The position numbers and the translations under genes were made by a program. The notes beneath the pieces are model-generated. The model ran no database searches. It was not told the origin of the DNA and saw only the letters and a program-made list of their open reading frames with translations. A DNA stretch of 39,595 nt from Nitrospira sp. SG-bin2 (lineage in GTDB: Bacteria > Nitrospirota > Nitrospiria > Nitrospirales > Nitrospiraceae), in the NCBI GenBank assembly GCA_002083405.1, contig LVWT01000052.1, forward strand, positions 1-39,595. The letters are read 5' to 3'. Positions 1 to 7,887 of the stretch are shown here, one piece after another (within the stretch, counting starts at the first letter, position 1; each line of letters opens with the position of its first letter).

Positions 1-38
1 AGAGCCTCAAGGAAACCCTCGATACGCTCGGCGGATAG
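1..38 (+). CDS. C-terminal tail of a gene cut by the left edge (tentative)
   Basis: Read from base 3, eleven codons end at TAG (36-38) and give SLKETLDTLGG. This looks like an ordinary protein C-terminus. It is followed 43 bases later by a strong terminator-like hairpin on the same strand, which is the main reason to believe it. The rest of the gene lies outside the window, so no function can be given. A minus-strand frame over the same bases (1-167) is an alternative reading. Confidence 0.35.
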   Translation, partial: SLKETLDTLGG

Positions 39-167
39 TTCGGATAGCCTCAGGCTGGGGCCGAGACGGAATGCTGGAAACAGACGGCCTTCGATCTTGC
101 CATTGAAGGCCGTCTTCTTTTGAGATTTGACCTCGATCTCACCAGCTTTGACAGGCGCGCGAAGCAT
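1..167 (-). CDS. Alternative partial minus-strand reading frame
   Basis: An ATG at 167 with AGAGGT just upstream opens a frame of 55 codons that runs off the left edge without a stop. The product starts MLRAPVKAGEIEV and matches nothing I recognise. Codon third positions are moderately GC-rich, compatible with coding. It conflicts with the plus-strand gene tail and terminator in the same place, and I think it the less likely of the two readings. Confidence 0.25.
   Translation of the reverse strand, partial: MLRAPVKAGEIEVKSQKKTAFNGKIEGRLFPAFRLGPSLRLSELSAERIEGFLEA
82..122 (+). terminator. Rho-independent terminator candidate
   Basis: A perfect 10-bp inverted repeat (AGACGGCCTT at 82-91, AAGGCCGTCT at 106-115) with a 14-base loop is followed by TCTTTTG. 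This is a standard intrinsic terminator layout for a plus-strand gene ending near base 38. It would be unusual inside a minus-strand coding sequence, which is the competing reading here. Confidence 0.55.
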
Positions 168-212
168 GTGTTACCTCTACACGACTAATTTTGACCGACG
201 GACCTGGTCTCA

Positions 213-431
213 ATGGCCGACACCACTGCTCTCTACGCCCTCCGCTTCCCGGATGGCTCCGTAAGTCTTTATATCGACGAGACCTACGCGAAGGATCGCG
301 GTGTCGATCCCTCCCAACTCGTGCGGGTAGAGATCCCGCGAGAAATATTCATCAGCGGTACCGTGCAAGATGTGCGAGAATACGTCGCTCTATATCTTGA
401 AACCAATCACCGACAAACCGGCACCGCATAA
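213..431 (+). CDS. Small hypothetical protein (72 aa)
   Basis: The frame starts at ATG 213 and ends with TAA just before the 479 gene. The product (MADTTALYALRFPDG...) is acidic and soluble, with an alternating pattern suggesting a small beta-rich domain (ALRFPDGSVSLYID) followed by a helical end. I recognise no family. There is no clear Shine-Dalgarno. It lies 47 bases upstream of the 394-residue gene on the same strand, so the two may be cotranscribed. A longer-looking overlapping frame at 191-400 gives an arginine-rich, low-complexity product and is a shadow. Confidence 0.55.
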   Translation: MADTTALYALRFPDGSVSLYIDETYAKDRGVDPSQLVRVEIPREIFISGTVQDVREYVALYLETNHRQTGTA

Positions 432-478
432 GAACGTTCGCTCCACCATATCCGTACCTTGCGCGTGCTAAGGACACC

Positions 479-1663
479 ATGACGCAATCGGTGATGCCTG
501 CTCCCCTGACCGTCGGCCTGATCGAGGACGTGATCGCAAGCCTTCCGATTCAAGGCCGCATCACTCTCAAGCTCTTGCTGATCCAACACCTCGACATCAC
601 ACATGAGGAAATCCTGTATATGGTCGCGGATCGGCCCGATCCCCGATGCGTCTCCGGGAAAAAGCCCATTACCACGATGACACAGGAATCCATCGCGGCC
701 ATGACCAGCCGACGGAACGAATATCGCCGGAGGGCCCGGCTCCGCCGGGAGCGCACATGGCTGCAATGCGTCGCGCTCAAGAAACTACTCGAAACGGCCG
801 ACGCAATGGCCGGCTGTGCCGCATCGCTCCTGGCAGCCAGGGGTATCTCCGCCGACACCATCCACAATCTGAAATCGCAAGCCCGCACGGCCGTCCCACG
901 CCCCGCGCTTCGGACATTGGAAGAGCGCTGGGAAAAGGATGAGATCTCGGCCGAAGACTACCAGAACTATCGCCTTGCTATTGAGATGCAAACACTGTTG
1001 CGATTTGCTGAACGATTTAGAAAACGCCTCGCCTTAGCCGAACGAGAACGCCAGACATCCAACCAGACGATCTTGCAAGACCATGAGATCGGCCATATCT
1101 GGGGCATACCAGCCAGCACACTGGCAGCCCGTAAAGTGAAATTCCTGTCCCAATATCTCTTGGCGCTTCAAGCAAAGCTGTCGGAAGTACCATTGCCGCC
1201 GAATGGTCTTCCTCCGCTCACTCTGTGGAACGACACAATGGCAGTCCTCTCAGCCTCCCCTATCGAACGATCGATCGCCACGTATGACGGGCTCGAACAA
1301 ACTGAGTCCGCTCTGATTGAGAAATTGGCCGCCTATGTGGCTGTCGGCATTCCGGAGGAGAGTGAAGTCAAGTTTTGGAACTCACTGGTCTATGGCGCCA
1401 GTTCCAACGCGATGCACAGCGAATCGACCCGCACCCTGTTCGGGCTGCAACGGCTGGTCTCCATGCAAAACGATTTCGATAGGACTCCTGAAGCACTGGA
1501 GCAGGAGCTGCTCAAGCGAACCGCGCCGATTTCCAAAGACCCGCCAGGCGCAATCCCTGGTCAGAGTGAAACCGGACGTGTGGAGATTACAGAGCTACAA
1601 AAACAGATTCTCCACAACTTTATTGGAGAAGATGTGAGCGGCAGAGCTTCGGATAAGTGGTAA
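479..1663 (+). CDS. Hypothetical protein (394 aa)
   Basis: This long frame has no signal peptide or membrane segment, so the product is probably cytoplasmic. It is mainly helical. A basic stretch near residues 80-95 (SRRNEYRRRARLRRER) and further charged helices around 150-200 could bind nucleic acid. A helix-turn-helix-like segment may sit near residues 200-220 (DHEIGHIWGIPASTLAARKVKFL); that reading is speculative. No catalytic motif is evident and I do not recognise the family. Its start lies 47 bases after the 72-residue gene; the next gene has its own promoter. Confidence 0.8.
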   Translation: MTQSVMPAPLTVGLIEDVIASLPIQGRITLKLLLIQHLDITHEEILYMVADRPDPRCVSGKKPITTMTQESIAAMTSRRNEYRRRARLRRERTWLQCVALKKLLETADAMAGCAASLLAARGISADTIHNLKSQARTAVPRPALRTLEERWEKDEISAEDYQNYRLAIEMQTLLRFAERFRKRLALAERERQTSNQTILQDHEIGHIWGIPASTLAARKVKFLSQYLLALQAKLSEVPLPPNGLPPLTLWNDTMAVLSASPIERSIATYDGLEQTESALIEKLAAYVAVGIPEESEVKFWNSLVYGASSNAMHSESTRTLFGLQRLVSMQNDFDRTPEALEQELLKRTAPISKDPPGAIPGQSETGRVEITELQKQILHNFIGEDVSGRASDKW

Positions 1664-1674
1664 CCAGTCCTTGC

Positions 1675-1702
1675 TTGCCATCCTCTGTCAATACGGTATA
1701 AT
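1675..1702 (+). promoter_or_regulatory. Sigma70-type promoter, probably giving a leaderless mRNA
   Basis: TTGCCA (1675-1680) and a perfect TATAAT (1697-1702) are separated by 16 bases. A start point about seven bases after the -10 would fall at 1709-1710, directly in front of the ATG at 1712. That fits the absence of any Shine-Dalgarno sequence before the gene. Confidence 0.55.
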
Positions 1703-1711
1703 TCGACCACC

Positions 1712-2152
1712 ATGCTGACACCACCTCCTGCGATCCGAGCGTCCCTTCCTCTCCTTGCCGTGACTCTTCTCATTCTAGTCACCACAGGGCTTTCCACATC
1801 GTTCTCTCTGGAGACATCGGCAAATGCTTCCAGCCTGACCGAGATTGCGGAATTGTTGGCGCATCCGGAGCAGTATGATCATCAAGACGTGGTCGTCGCC
1901 GGAAAGGTCACGAATGTTCAGCTGGCGACAAACCGGCAGGGACAACCGGCCTATGGATTTCTCTTGCAAGACCAGGCCGGCACGCTGAAAGTCATCAGTC
2001 TTGGCCAGTTGGAAGTCCGCGAAGGCGATTTTGTGATTGTCGAAGGAGTATTCAGCCGTCTACGCCAAGTCGGCCGGGTCATCGTCTACAACGAGATCAA
2101 GGCCCTATCTGTGAAACCGCTGAACCGTTTAGACCCTGATCTCGTGGGCTGA
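1712..2152 (+). CDS. Exported OB-fold protein (146 aa)
   Basis: The N-terminus (residues 1-33) is a signal peptide or membrane anchor with a long hydrophobic core (LPLLAVTLLILVTTGLSTSFS). The remainder matches the small OB-fold pattern seen in tRNA-anti-like or CcmE-like domains: a short helix (SLTEIAELLAHPEQYDHQ), then strands DVVVAGKVTNVQ, GFLLQDQAGTLKVIS, GDFVIVEGVFS and VIVYNEIKAL. Such periplasmic OB proteins may bind a ligand, cofactor or oligosaccharide, but no ligand can be assigned. It has its own promoter and a near-leaderless start. Fold assignment is by eye. Confidence 0.75.
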   Translation: MLTPPPAIRASLPLLAVTLLILVTTGLSTSFSLETSANASSLTEIAELLAHPEQYDHQDVVVAGKVTNVQLATNRQGQPAYGFLLQDQAGTLKVISLGQLEVREGDFVIVEGVFSRLRQVGRVIVYNEIKALSVKPLNRLDPDLVG

Positions 2153-2237
2153 GCCCATCCGTCGAATTACTTCTTTCCCGCTGATAGGCATTCACCAGCC
2201 GTTGCTTTTCTTCCATGATCGGATAACAATACCGTTT

Positions 2238-2627
2238 ATGAGGTGGACGCACCTTGCTTTACTAGGCCCATGGTTATTCGGAACAGTATGGCTCGCGGGC
2301 TGCTCCAAACCGGCCACGGTCGGCGAATATCCCAACCAACAACGCATAGCGGGACAATCCAAGGCAGCCATCCTTGCATGCGCCGGGACGCCCAAAAAAG
2401 AAATCGAGGAAAGCGGACTCACCCTGCTTCGATACTATCGGGAAGCACCGATTCTTGAAGAATCGCAGCCTGTCGGCAAAGGCAGCGTCTCGACGATCCG
2501 CCATGGGTGCTGGGCTACGGTCATTTTTCAAAATGACCGTGTTGTCGACGCCCATTACCGCTTCGTACCGCCCACCTTCGATGCCTCAAACGATTGCGAA
2601 GAGATTTTTGATTCCTGCGGGCAGTAA
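2238..2627 (+). CDS. Small lipoprotein (about 129 aa)
   Basis: The ATG at 2238 is preferred over an upstream in-frame start at 2202. From it the product begins MRWTHLALLGPWLFGTVWLAGC, a clean lipoprotein signal with lipobox LAGC. The mature part has the sequence QSKAAILACAGTPKKEIEESGLTLLRY, reminiscent of the SmpA/BamE-like fold in which a helix precedes a TPxxxxxxxGxxxLxY turn. It carries five further cysteines, including a C-terminal CEEIFDSCGQ, which could form disulfides in the periplasm. Function is unknown. It is probably expressed with, or just before, the outer-membrane protein gene at 2675. Confidence 0.7.
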   Translation: MRWTHLALLGPWLFGTVWLAGCSKPATVGEYPNQQRIAGQSKAAILACAGTPKKEIEESGLTLLRYYREAPILEESQPVGKGSVSTIRHGCWATVIFQNDRVVDAHYRFVPPTFDASNDCEEIFDSCGQ

Positions 2628-2674
2628 CGCCATCGGACACAGCCGCCGCCTTTCATTGTTCCAACCAGCTGGTC

Positions 2675-3616
2675 ATGGGAAATCGTGATGCTCCTAACGT
2701 ACAGCCCGACAGCAGATCCATGATTCCATGGATAGTGCTCGCCCTCTTTCTGATCTGGCCCTTACAGGCTCAGGCGTTGGAAAAATACGGCCGCCCCCTT
2801 CCCTCACTTGAGAATATCGACGCGAACGGACGGGAGTCCGAAGAGAGCCTCTTCGCCGGCTATTTTCTGACCGGCGTCTTTGCCCATAATCCATCGTTTG
2901 CCGCCAGGCCTGACAATACCGGCCTCGTGGGTCTGCGCCACATGCTCCATTTGGAAACCGATCTCTACAAACAATACCTGACGTTTTACACCGATCAGAA
3001 TTTCTTTTCCGACCGGACGAATGGATGGATCGAGTTAAGCGAATGGGACGGTACCTATGCCCTGACCGGCGTGGTGGGACATTTGAGTTGGCGGCTGCAA
3101 TATGAGCGGGATACGCCGATTGACCGGAAAGGTCTGGCGCAGGCCTATGCCGATGGGCTCGTCACAGCCAAATTCCAGGCGGTGCAAGACTTCCCCGTAT
3201 GGCGGCGCCTCCTGCCGAATCAGAACCTCACCGCCTACGCCGGGGCCGGCTGGCTCTTTCATAATACTAATTACTTCGCCAGGCCGGATAACACCGGACG
3301 CGCGCTCTTTCGCTATGTCGCCCACGCCGACTTCGATCTCTATAAGAATAAAGTAGTTCTCTACGGCGACGTCAACATGTTCACAGACCGGCAGGCTGAC
3401 AATCAGGTCAATCCAACCGAACTGGATTGGATCGTCGGCTTGGCAGTGCGGTGGCGGACTTCAGAAGTGGCGGTCTATCTTGAGCAAGATCAGCCGTTAG
3501 ATCGGCCCGGATTAGTTCAGAAATACGTCGCGGTCCAGTACCGTATGTCGTTCGATGTCTCGAAAGGAGACCTGGGAATCGGCAGGGTCGAGACGGCACC
3601 GCCGCCGAGGCCGTAG
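2675..3616 (+). CDS. Predicted outer-membrane beta-barrel protein with internal duplication (313 aa)
   Basis: A hydrophobic signal segment (MIPWIVLALFLIWPLQAQA, residues 16-34) precedes a mature protein of alternating polar and hydrophobic strands rich in Tyr, Trp and Phe, typical of an outer-membrane barrel. The protein repeats itself. Residues about 65-165 and 190-290 share an ARPDNTG motif, a DLYK motif, a D-NxFxDR motif and a xDxPxDRxGLxQ motif, in the same order. No transport substrate can be inferred. The start is uncertain: ATG 2675 gives a basic N-region, ATG 2720 starts right at the hydrophobic core, and neither has a good ribosome binding site. A terminator hairpin follows. Confidence 0.75.
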   Translation: MGNRDAPNVQPDSRSMIPWIVLALFLIWPLQAQALEKYGRPLPSLENIDANGRESEESLFAGYFLTGVFAHNPSFAARPDNTGLVGLRHMLHLETDLYKQYLTFYTDQNFFSDRTNGWIELSEWDGTYALTGVVGHLSWRLQYERDTPIDRKGLAQAYADGLVTAKFQAVQDFPVWRRLLPNQNLTAYAGAGWLFHNTNYFARPDNTGRALFRYVAHADFDLYKNKVVLYGDVNMFTDRQADNQVNPTELDWIVGLAVRWRTSEVAVYLEQDQPLDRPGLVQKYVAVQYRMSFDVSKGDLGIGRVETAPPPRP

Positions 3617-3642
3617 TCTTTCAATCTCCATGGCTCGGCTTT

Positions 3643-3677
3643 AGGAAGAAGGCGGGGCACCTCGGATGAGGCGCCCC
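3643..3677 (-). terminator. Terminator hairpin between convergent genes
   Basis: GGGGCACCTC (3654-3663) and GAGGCGCCCC (3668-3677) form a 10-bp stem with one mismatch and a GGAT loop. On the minus strand it is followed by a pyrimidine-rich CGCCTTCTTCC. It lies just past the 3' end of the RNA-binding protein gene and also past the plus-strand outer-membrane gene, so it may serve both directions. Confidence 0.5.
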
Positions 3678-3698
3678 GTTCATTGCGCCGTGAACTAT

Positions 3699-4013
3699 TT
3701 AGAACCGGCTGCGACTGCCGAAATCGGTGCGGCCACGTCCACCGCCGCCACCGCCGGTGCGGGGTTCTTGTGGCTTGGCTTCGTTCACAGTCAACGGACG
3801 TCCATCCATCTGTGTGCCGTTCAACGCAGAAATCGCCGCTTGACCTTCTTCTTTCGAGGCCATTTCGACGAAGCCGAAGCCTCGCGACTGTCCCGTAAAC
3901 TTGTCGGTGATCACACGCGCGGACTCGACGGTCCCGTGTGCCGCGAACAAGGTGGTTAACTGCGCTTCGGTCGCCGCGTAGGGCAACCCGCCAACATAGA
4001 GTTTTGAACCCAT
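3699..4013 (-). CDS. RRM-domain RNA-binding protein (104 aa)
   Basis: A single RNA recognition motif fills the protein, with RNP2 LYVGGL (residues 5-10) and RNP1 RGFGFVEM (44-51). A short Gly/Arg-rich tail (GGGGGGRGR) follows. This layout is that of the small bacterial RRM proteins first known from cyanobacteria, thought to act on single-stranded RNA, often in cold or stress responses; a specific target is not known. The start at 4013 rather than 4094 is fixed by the strong ribosome binding site AGAAGGAGG just upstream and by the conserved N-terminus MGSKLYVGG. The gene stands alone, with long non-coding DNA upstream. Confidence 0.93.
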   Translation of the reverse strand: MGSKLYVGGLPYAATEAQLTTLFAAHGTVESARVITDKFTGQSRGFGFVEMASKEEGQAAISALNGTQMDGRPLTVNEAKPQEPRTGGGGGGRGRTDFGSRSRF

Positions 4014-4604
4014 GGGGGTCCTCCTTCTGAAAATTGATATTGTGGAGAACGCGAGAACTATTTCACGAGGGGAAGGAGAGGGCCGAAGGCGCAAGAAACA
4101 AAGCGACCTAGGTCAGACTTCCGATCAGATTCTCGGTAACAACAACATCCGAAATGAGCCGTTCAATATGATGTTTCACGCGAGGCCCACCGCTTGAAAC
4201 ATCGACACTCTAACATACCTCCACGTGAATAGCCATTCATAACAGTAGCGGCTGAGCGTGCCGACGTACCGGGCTTGCAAACCAAGCAAACAGGATATTC
4301 TGAATACCTGAGGAGCAATCCGCCATTTGATGGCTCTTGCGACCTGTCACCCCGGTAGACGCCACACCTCCCTGAGCATCACCTGCTAAAGATAAAAGTT
4401 CCGGTCAATCTGGGCGATCACTTCCTCAGCACGCTGACAGTCAACTTCGGCACCTAAAATAAAGCACCTGTTTGGGAAACCCTGACCGGCAAAGGCCATC
4501 GGTTCCTCTGGTTGGTATGGTAAAGACCCGCTCTGCCTTCCCTCCAAAGGTAGGATAGCCGTCCGGTGTCAGGATCGATAAAATCGAATGAAATGGAGGG
4601 CATG
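4014..4604. other. Non-coding stretch between divergent RRM and PilZ genes
   Basis: About 590 bases separate the two divergent starts. No credible coding frame on either strand and no clear RNA gene were seen. The bases just upstream of 4013 should hold the leader of the RRM gene, and those before 4605 the promoter of the PilZ gene. I could not place either promoter with confidence. The length leaves room for a long leader or a small RNA. Confidence 0.4.
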
Positions 4605-4976
4605 ATGGTATCTCGGTCCTATCATCGGATCTATCCGCGATACCCGACGCAGTATCCGATTATCTTCGGGTGGGCGTCTGGCGTGGGCGAGGGGCTCGTC
4701 ACCAACCTTTCGTTTAGCGGATGCACGGTCCGGTGCGGTCGTAGACCCCATGTGGGTGCAGATGTCCGTGTCAGTATCCTCCTCCCGGAGCGGACACAGG
4801 CCCTGTCCATTGATGGCGGCACGATCAAATGGGTAGATGGCTGTCGGTTTGGCGTGGAATTTCAGCACCTCGCCCTGGATTGTCGGCAACGGCTCAATCA
4901 CATCTTGCGCAAGGCACTCATCCATCGCCTGAAGACGCACTCTAGCCGGCCAGACCAGTCAAACGTGCCGACCTAA
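4605..4976 (+). CDS. PilZ-domain protein (about 123 aa)
   Basis: PilZ domains bind cyclic di-GMP and link it to motility, secretion or exopolysaccharide output. Both parts of the binding signature are visible: RxxxR in the N-terminal HRIYPR and (D/N)xSxxG in NLSFSG, about 30 residues later. Beta-strand-rich sequence follows (VRVSILLPE, LSIDGGTIKWV, RFGVEFQHL). No other domain is present, so it is a single-domain adaptor. The start is chosen at ATG 4605 (or the adjacent ATG 4602), because GGAGG lies at about 4595-4599; a GTG at 4566 would add 13 unlikely residues. Its effector is unknown, but the window encodes a secretion/pilus-type machine and polysaccharide functions. Confidence 0.85.
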   Translation: MVSRSYHRIYPRYPTQYPIIFGWASGVGEGLVTNLSFSGCTVRCGRRPHVGADVRVSILLPERTQALSIDGGTIKWVDGCRFGVEFQHLALDCRQRLNHILRKALIHRLKTHSSRPDQSNVPT

Positions 4977-5124
4977 CGACACGCCACAACCGAAAATGCA
5001 GCAGGCGTCTTATTCTCGAGGCACACGTCACGCCAATTGCCTAAGCCATCCCCAGTAGCCGCCACGCACCTTCCAACTGTTCTGTTTCCCGGCCTTGAGC
5101 TTGAATTCGCCTGCCCTGATGGCG

Positions 5125-5817
5125 TTACTTCGGGGTCTGTAACGCTTCCTGCTCTTGTCCTTCCACCACCGGCTTGAGATAAATCTCCACGCGTCGGTTC
5201 TGGCTACGGCCCTCGGCGCTGGTGTTACTGGATTCGGGCTGGGCTTCTCCACGGCCTTCGGTCCGAATACGGCTGGAATCGACGCCGGCGCTGGTCAGAG
5301 CATTGGCAACCGCTACGGCGCGGCGCTCCGAGAGTTGCCGATTATAGCTGTCGCTCCCCTGGCTATCGGTATGGCCGATGATATGAACCATGGTGCTATC
5401 GTACTGCTTCACGACACCACCAAGCTTGGCCAGTGCGGCACTGAATGAGGATTTCACGTCCGAGCTGCCAGTCGAAAAAGAGGCCTCACTCTTCAGATCG
5501 ACTTCGATAGAATTGTCAGGGAGCTTCCTTAATTCCACATCGTTGCCGGCGAGTTCTTTCGCCAACTGTTCTTCGATCGCCTTCTTTTGTTTATCCATGT
5601 AGAGGCCGGCTCCGCCTCCGGTCAGCACGCCGACCGCTGCACCGATGGCTGCGCCGCGTCCGCGATTCTTACTGTCGATGGCAGCACCAGCCCCGGCACC
5701 GACGACGGCGCCGATGGCGGCGCCGATTTTCGTTTTCTGATACGGGTCATCGACGCAACCGGTCATCAATGCCAATCCACACACTCCTACAATGCCGTGA
5801 CGAAACACCTTCTTCAT
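5125..5817 (-). CDS. OmpA-family lipoprotein with glycine-zipper domain (230 aa)
   Basis: The ATG at 5817 has GGAGG nine bases upstream and gives MKKVFRHGIVGVCGLALMTGC, a lipoprotein signal with lipobox MTGC. A glycine-zipper segment follows (IGAAIGAVVGAGAGAAI and GAAIGAAVGVLTGGGAG), then a linker and a C-terminal OmpA-like peptidoglycan-binding domain with IIGHTDSQG, NRQLSERRA and GRGEAQPESSN. Such proteins tether the outer membrane to the cell wall. The gene is alone on its strand, and a T-rich non-coding region lies upstream. The longer frame from 5862 lacks a ribosome binding site. Confidence 0.93.
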   Translation of the reverse strand: MKKVFRHGIVGVCGLALMTGCVDDPYQKTKIGAAIGAVVGAGAGAAIDSKNRGRGAAIGAAVGVLTGGGAGLYMDKQKKAIEEQLAKELAGNDVELRKLPDNSIEVDLKSEASFSTGSSDVKSSFSAALAKLGGVVKQYDSTMVHIIGHTDSQGSDSYNRQLSERRAVAVANALTSAGVDSSRIRTEGRGEAQPESSNTSAEGRSQNRRVEIYLKPVVEGQEQEALQTPK

Positions 5818-6214
5818 CCTGATTCCTCCATAGAGTATGAACAACAAGGCAAGACCGCCCAAGTCAGGCTAGATCCCGCCACTAAACGATGGGGGCATTT
5901 TATCGAGGGGACAAGACAGAGTCGAGGATTTCTCATTCTTTTCATTCCCCTCTCATTCCATTTCCTCTTTGTGCTTCTTGCCTTCCCGCTTTATTTCTTT
6001 CTTGCCTTTTCGAGTTTCTCGCTCTACCTCGTATCAAATCTTGAACCGTGCATAGCATGGGAAGAAACTCCATCTTGTCATCCGCCAACCTGGAAACTAC
6101 CCTCCGCTCCCGCTCCTTTCTCTGCCGCCATTCAATTGACACTACTTACAAAGCCCTGTAGTTTCCCTCCTGCTTTTTCCGTGCTTGCAGTGAGCCGTCA
6201 CTCAGAGAGAGTCC
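5818..6214. other. Non-coding stretch with a long pyrimidine-rich tract
   Basis: No credible gene lies here. From about 5927 to 6045 the plus strand is strongly biased to C and T (runs such as TTTCTTTCTTGCC), a marked strand asymmetry absent from nearby coding DNA. The left end must hold the promoter of the OmpA-like gene; the right end, that of the 6215 gene. Frames across it give low-complexity products. Confidence 0.4.
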
Positions 6215-6781
6215 TTGATGATCCGTCTTAACCTTGTTGCGTCGTGGAGCCTGATACTGATCATCGGTACCGCCACGGCTGGAATCGCTTCGGAATTGTC
6301 TGATCCGGAATCGGCTATCCGTCGGATGGTGCGCGCCAATGCCGAAAAGGATCTTCCGACCCTTTCCAGACTGATGGCCCACGACGCCGATATCATCAGT
6401 TACGGGGTTGCAGGACGGAAATACATCGGATGGCCGGAGCTTGAACAGGGAATCCGCGACGAATTTGCCAATGCTCAGAAGCTCGAGATTCCAATCCATG
6501 AACTCAAGGTCTGGACAAAGGGCGATCTGGCTTGGTACGCGATGGAGCTCGACTACATCCGCTATGTCACGGACGGGGCTGTGCTCAAACGAACCGTGCT
6601 CCCCATGCGGGAAACCGGGGTACTCGAACGCCGTGATGGCCGATGGCAATTGCTGTCGTGGCACGAATCGTTTCGTTCCGCTCAGCTGGGTGGTCCACCT
6701 GCCCGACCTCCGGCTGCGACACCGCCCCGGCCGGCCGGCGAAGCCGACACATCTTCTCTGCCCAATATGAGCGGAGAATAG
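6215..6781 (+). CDS. Exported SnoaL/NTF2-like protein (188 aa), ending at an amber codon
   Basis: Residues 1-26 form a signal peptide (cleavage near ASE). Residues about 29-155 match the SnoaL/NTF2-like cone fold: an N-terminal helix SAIRRMVRANAEKDLPTLSRLM, then AHDADIISYG, and a final beta strand ending DGRWQLLSWHES. These small domains serve as enzymes or binding modules; no function can be fixed. The last 30 residues are a Pro/Ala linker (GGPPARPPAATPPRP) that would normally join two domains. The TAG at 6779-6781 is followed in the same frame by 97 further sense codons, listed separately. The gene may thus be a truncated two-domain gene. Confidence 0.8.
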   Translation: MMIRLNLVASWSLILIIGTATAGIASELSDPESAIRRMVRANAEKDLPTLSRLMAHDADIISYGVAGRKYIGWPELEQGIRDEFANAQKLEIPIHELKVWTKGDLAWYAMELDYIRYVTDGAVLKRTVLPMRETGVLERRDGRWQLLSWHESFRSAQLGGPPARPPAATPPRPAGEADTSSLPNMSGE

Positions 6782-7075
6782 GAAATTCTCGAAGTTGAGG
6801 ATGACAAACGCTACAAGGCGACGCTGGAAAAATACGGGAACGCCCCCTACACTCAGCACGGTGCTCGGTTCACGACCATCAAAATCACCGATCGTTTTTG
6901 GCAGGGTACCTGGCAGCAGCCAGCCAATGCCCGTGAGGGAGGGTTTGAAGTCCTTCTCTCAGAGGACGGCACCCAGGCCAACGGGGCATGGTGGTATACC
7001 AGGGTCGGCACTCACAACGATATTCCTCCGCGCGGGCACGGCGGCACGTACCACTGGAACAAATTGTCTCGTTGA
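6782..7075 (+). pseudogene. In-frame continuation of the 6215 gene beyond the amber stop (second domain)
   Basis: Starting directly after TAG 6779-6781, the same frame stays open for 97 codons to TGA 7073-7075. It encodes a protein-like sequence: EILEVEDDKRYKATLEKYG, then FWQGTWQQPANAREGGFEV and GAWWYTRVG, ending in YHWNKLSR. The Trp/Gly-rich strands look like a small lipocalin-like or beta-barrel domain. There is no good start codon of its own near the left end. A nonsense mutation, a sequencing error or stop read-through could explain this. The following LysE-type gene begins 33 bases later. Confidence 0.6.
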
Positions 7076-7107
7076 CTCTGGCGCCTCATTCAGATACGTA
7101 CATACTC

Positions 7108-7710
7108 ATGCTTGCCATCGATACCACCCAAGCCCTCTTCGCCCTTGAGGTTTTCGGTGTGCTGGCCATTCCGGGGCCGACGAACTCGCTGCTGTTCGTA
7201 TCGGGAGTGTCGCGAGGATTCCAGGCAAGCCTGAAGCTTATTCTTGCCGAAGTAGGGGCCTACCTTATTTCAATATCTTCGTTGGTGCTGGTACTGGAAC
7301 CGGTGACGAGAACGTATTCCACATTGCCTCAACTGCTCCGTGTGGCCTGCAGCATCTATCTGGTACATCTGGCCATCAGGCTGTGGCGATCGGGAGGGCG
7401 TGAACTCCTGGATTCTGATGCCCATCCGATTACCTTTCGCCGCGTCTTTTTCACCACATTGATGAATCCCAAGAACTTGATCTTCGCCTTCGGCATCTTT
7501 CCCACACCCAGCGCAGGAGCGGGCGAGCTGTTCCCCTACTTGGCCTGTTTTTCCGCCATCTGCGTCATAGCCGCCTCCGGTTGGATTGCGGCAGGAGCCC
7601 TGCTCCAGTCAAAAGCCGCTCAGCGGATACATCTGGGATGGGTGTATCGCGGGGAAGCGTTCCTGCTCGCCGGATTTGCGATTGTGATCTTCGTGTCTGC
7701 ATACTCGTGA
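7108..7710 (+). CDS. LysE/RhtB-family exporter-like membrane protein (200 aa)
   Basis: The protein has the size and layout of LysE/RhtB amino-acid exporters: about six membrane helices and the early motif IPGPTNSLLFVSGVSRGF, a variant of the family PGPxxxxxxxxxxxxG signature. The helix-3/4 region contains a TTLMNPKNLIFAFGIFP segment, matching the family's NPKxxxFF motif. The expected role is proton-driven export of an amino acid or similar small molecule; the substrate cannot be read from sequence. The start at 7108 is preferred because the upstream extension from 6988 overlaps coding-like sequence of the preceding gene in another frame. The N-terminal half is slightly diverged from typical members. 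Confidence 0.82.
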   Translation: MLAIDTTQALFALEVFGVLAIPGPTNSLLFVSGVSRGFQASLKLILAEVGAYLISISSLVLVLEPVTRTYSTLPQLLRVACSIYLVHLAIRLWRSGGRELLDSDAHPITFRRVFFTTLMNPKNLIFAFGIFPTPSAGAGELFPYLACFSAICVIAASGWIAAGALLQSKAAQRIHLGWVYRGEAFLLAGFAIVIFVSAYS

Positions 7711-7887
7711 CAAACAGGTTGCTGCATATCGTTCTCAGTGCAGACCTTCGCCGTTAGCCCCTCACACACGTGGCAACCTTCATGGGATCAAGGCCCTGTT
7801 GTTTTGGGCTGCTTCCTGTAGAATACAGCTCTCTTCTCCCGACCTCCCCGACAAACAGGCCGATGACTTCCGGCCGGAAGGACATTC

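Noticed and set aside
6146..6859. 237-codon minus-strand frame opposite the SnoaL-like gene
   Set aside because: It is antisense to a gene with signal peptide and recognisable domain, and its product has no coherent domain or ribosome binding site.
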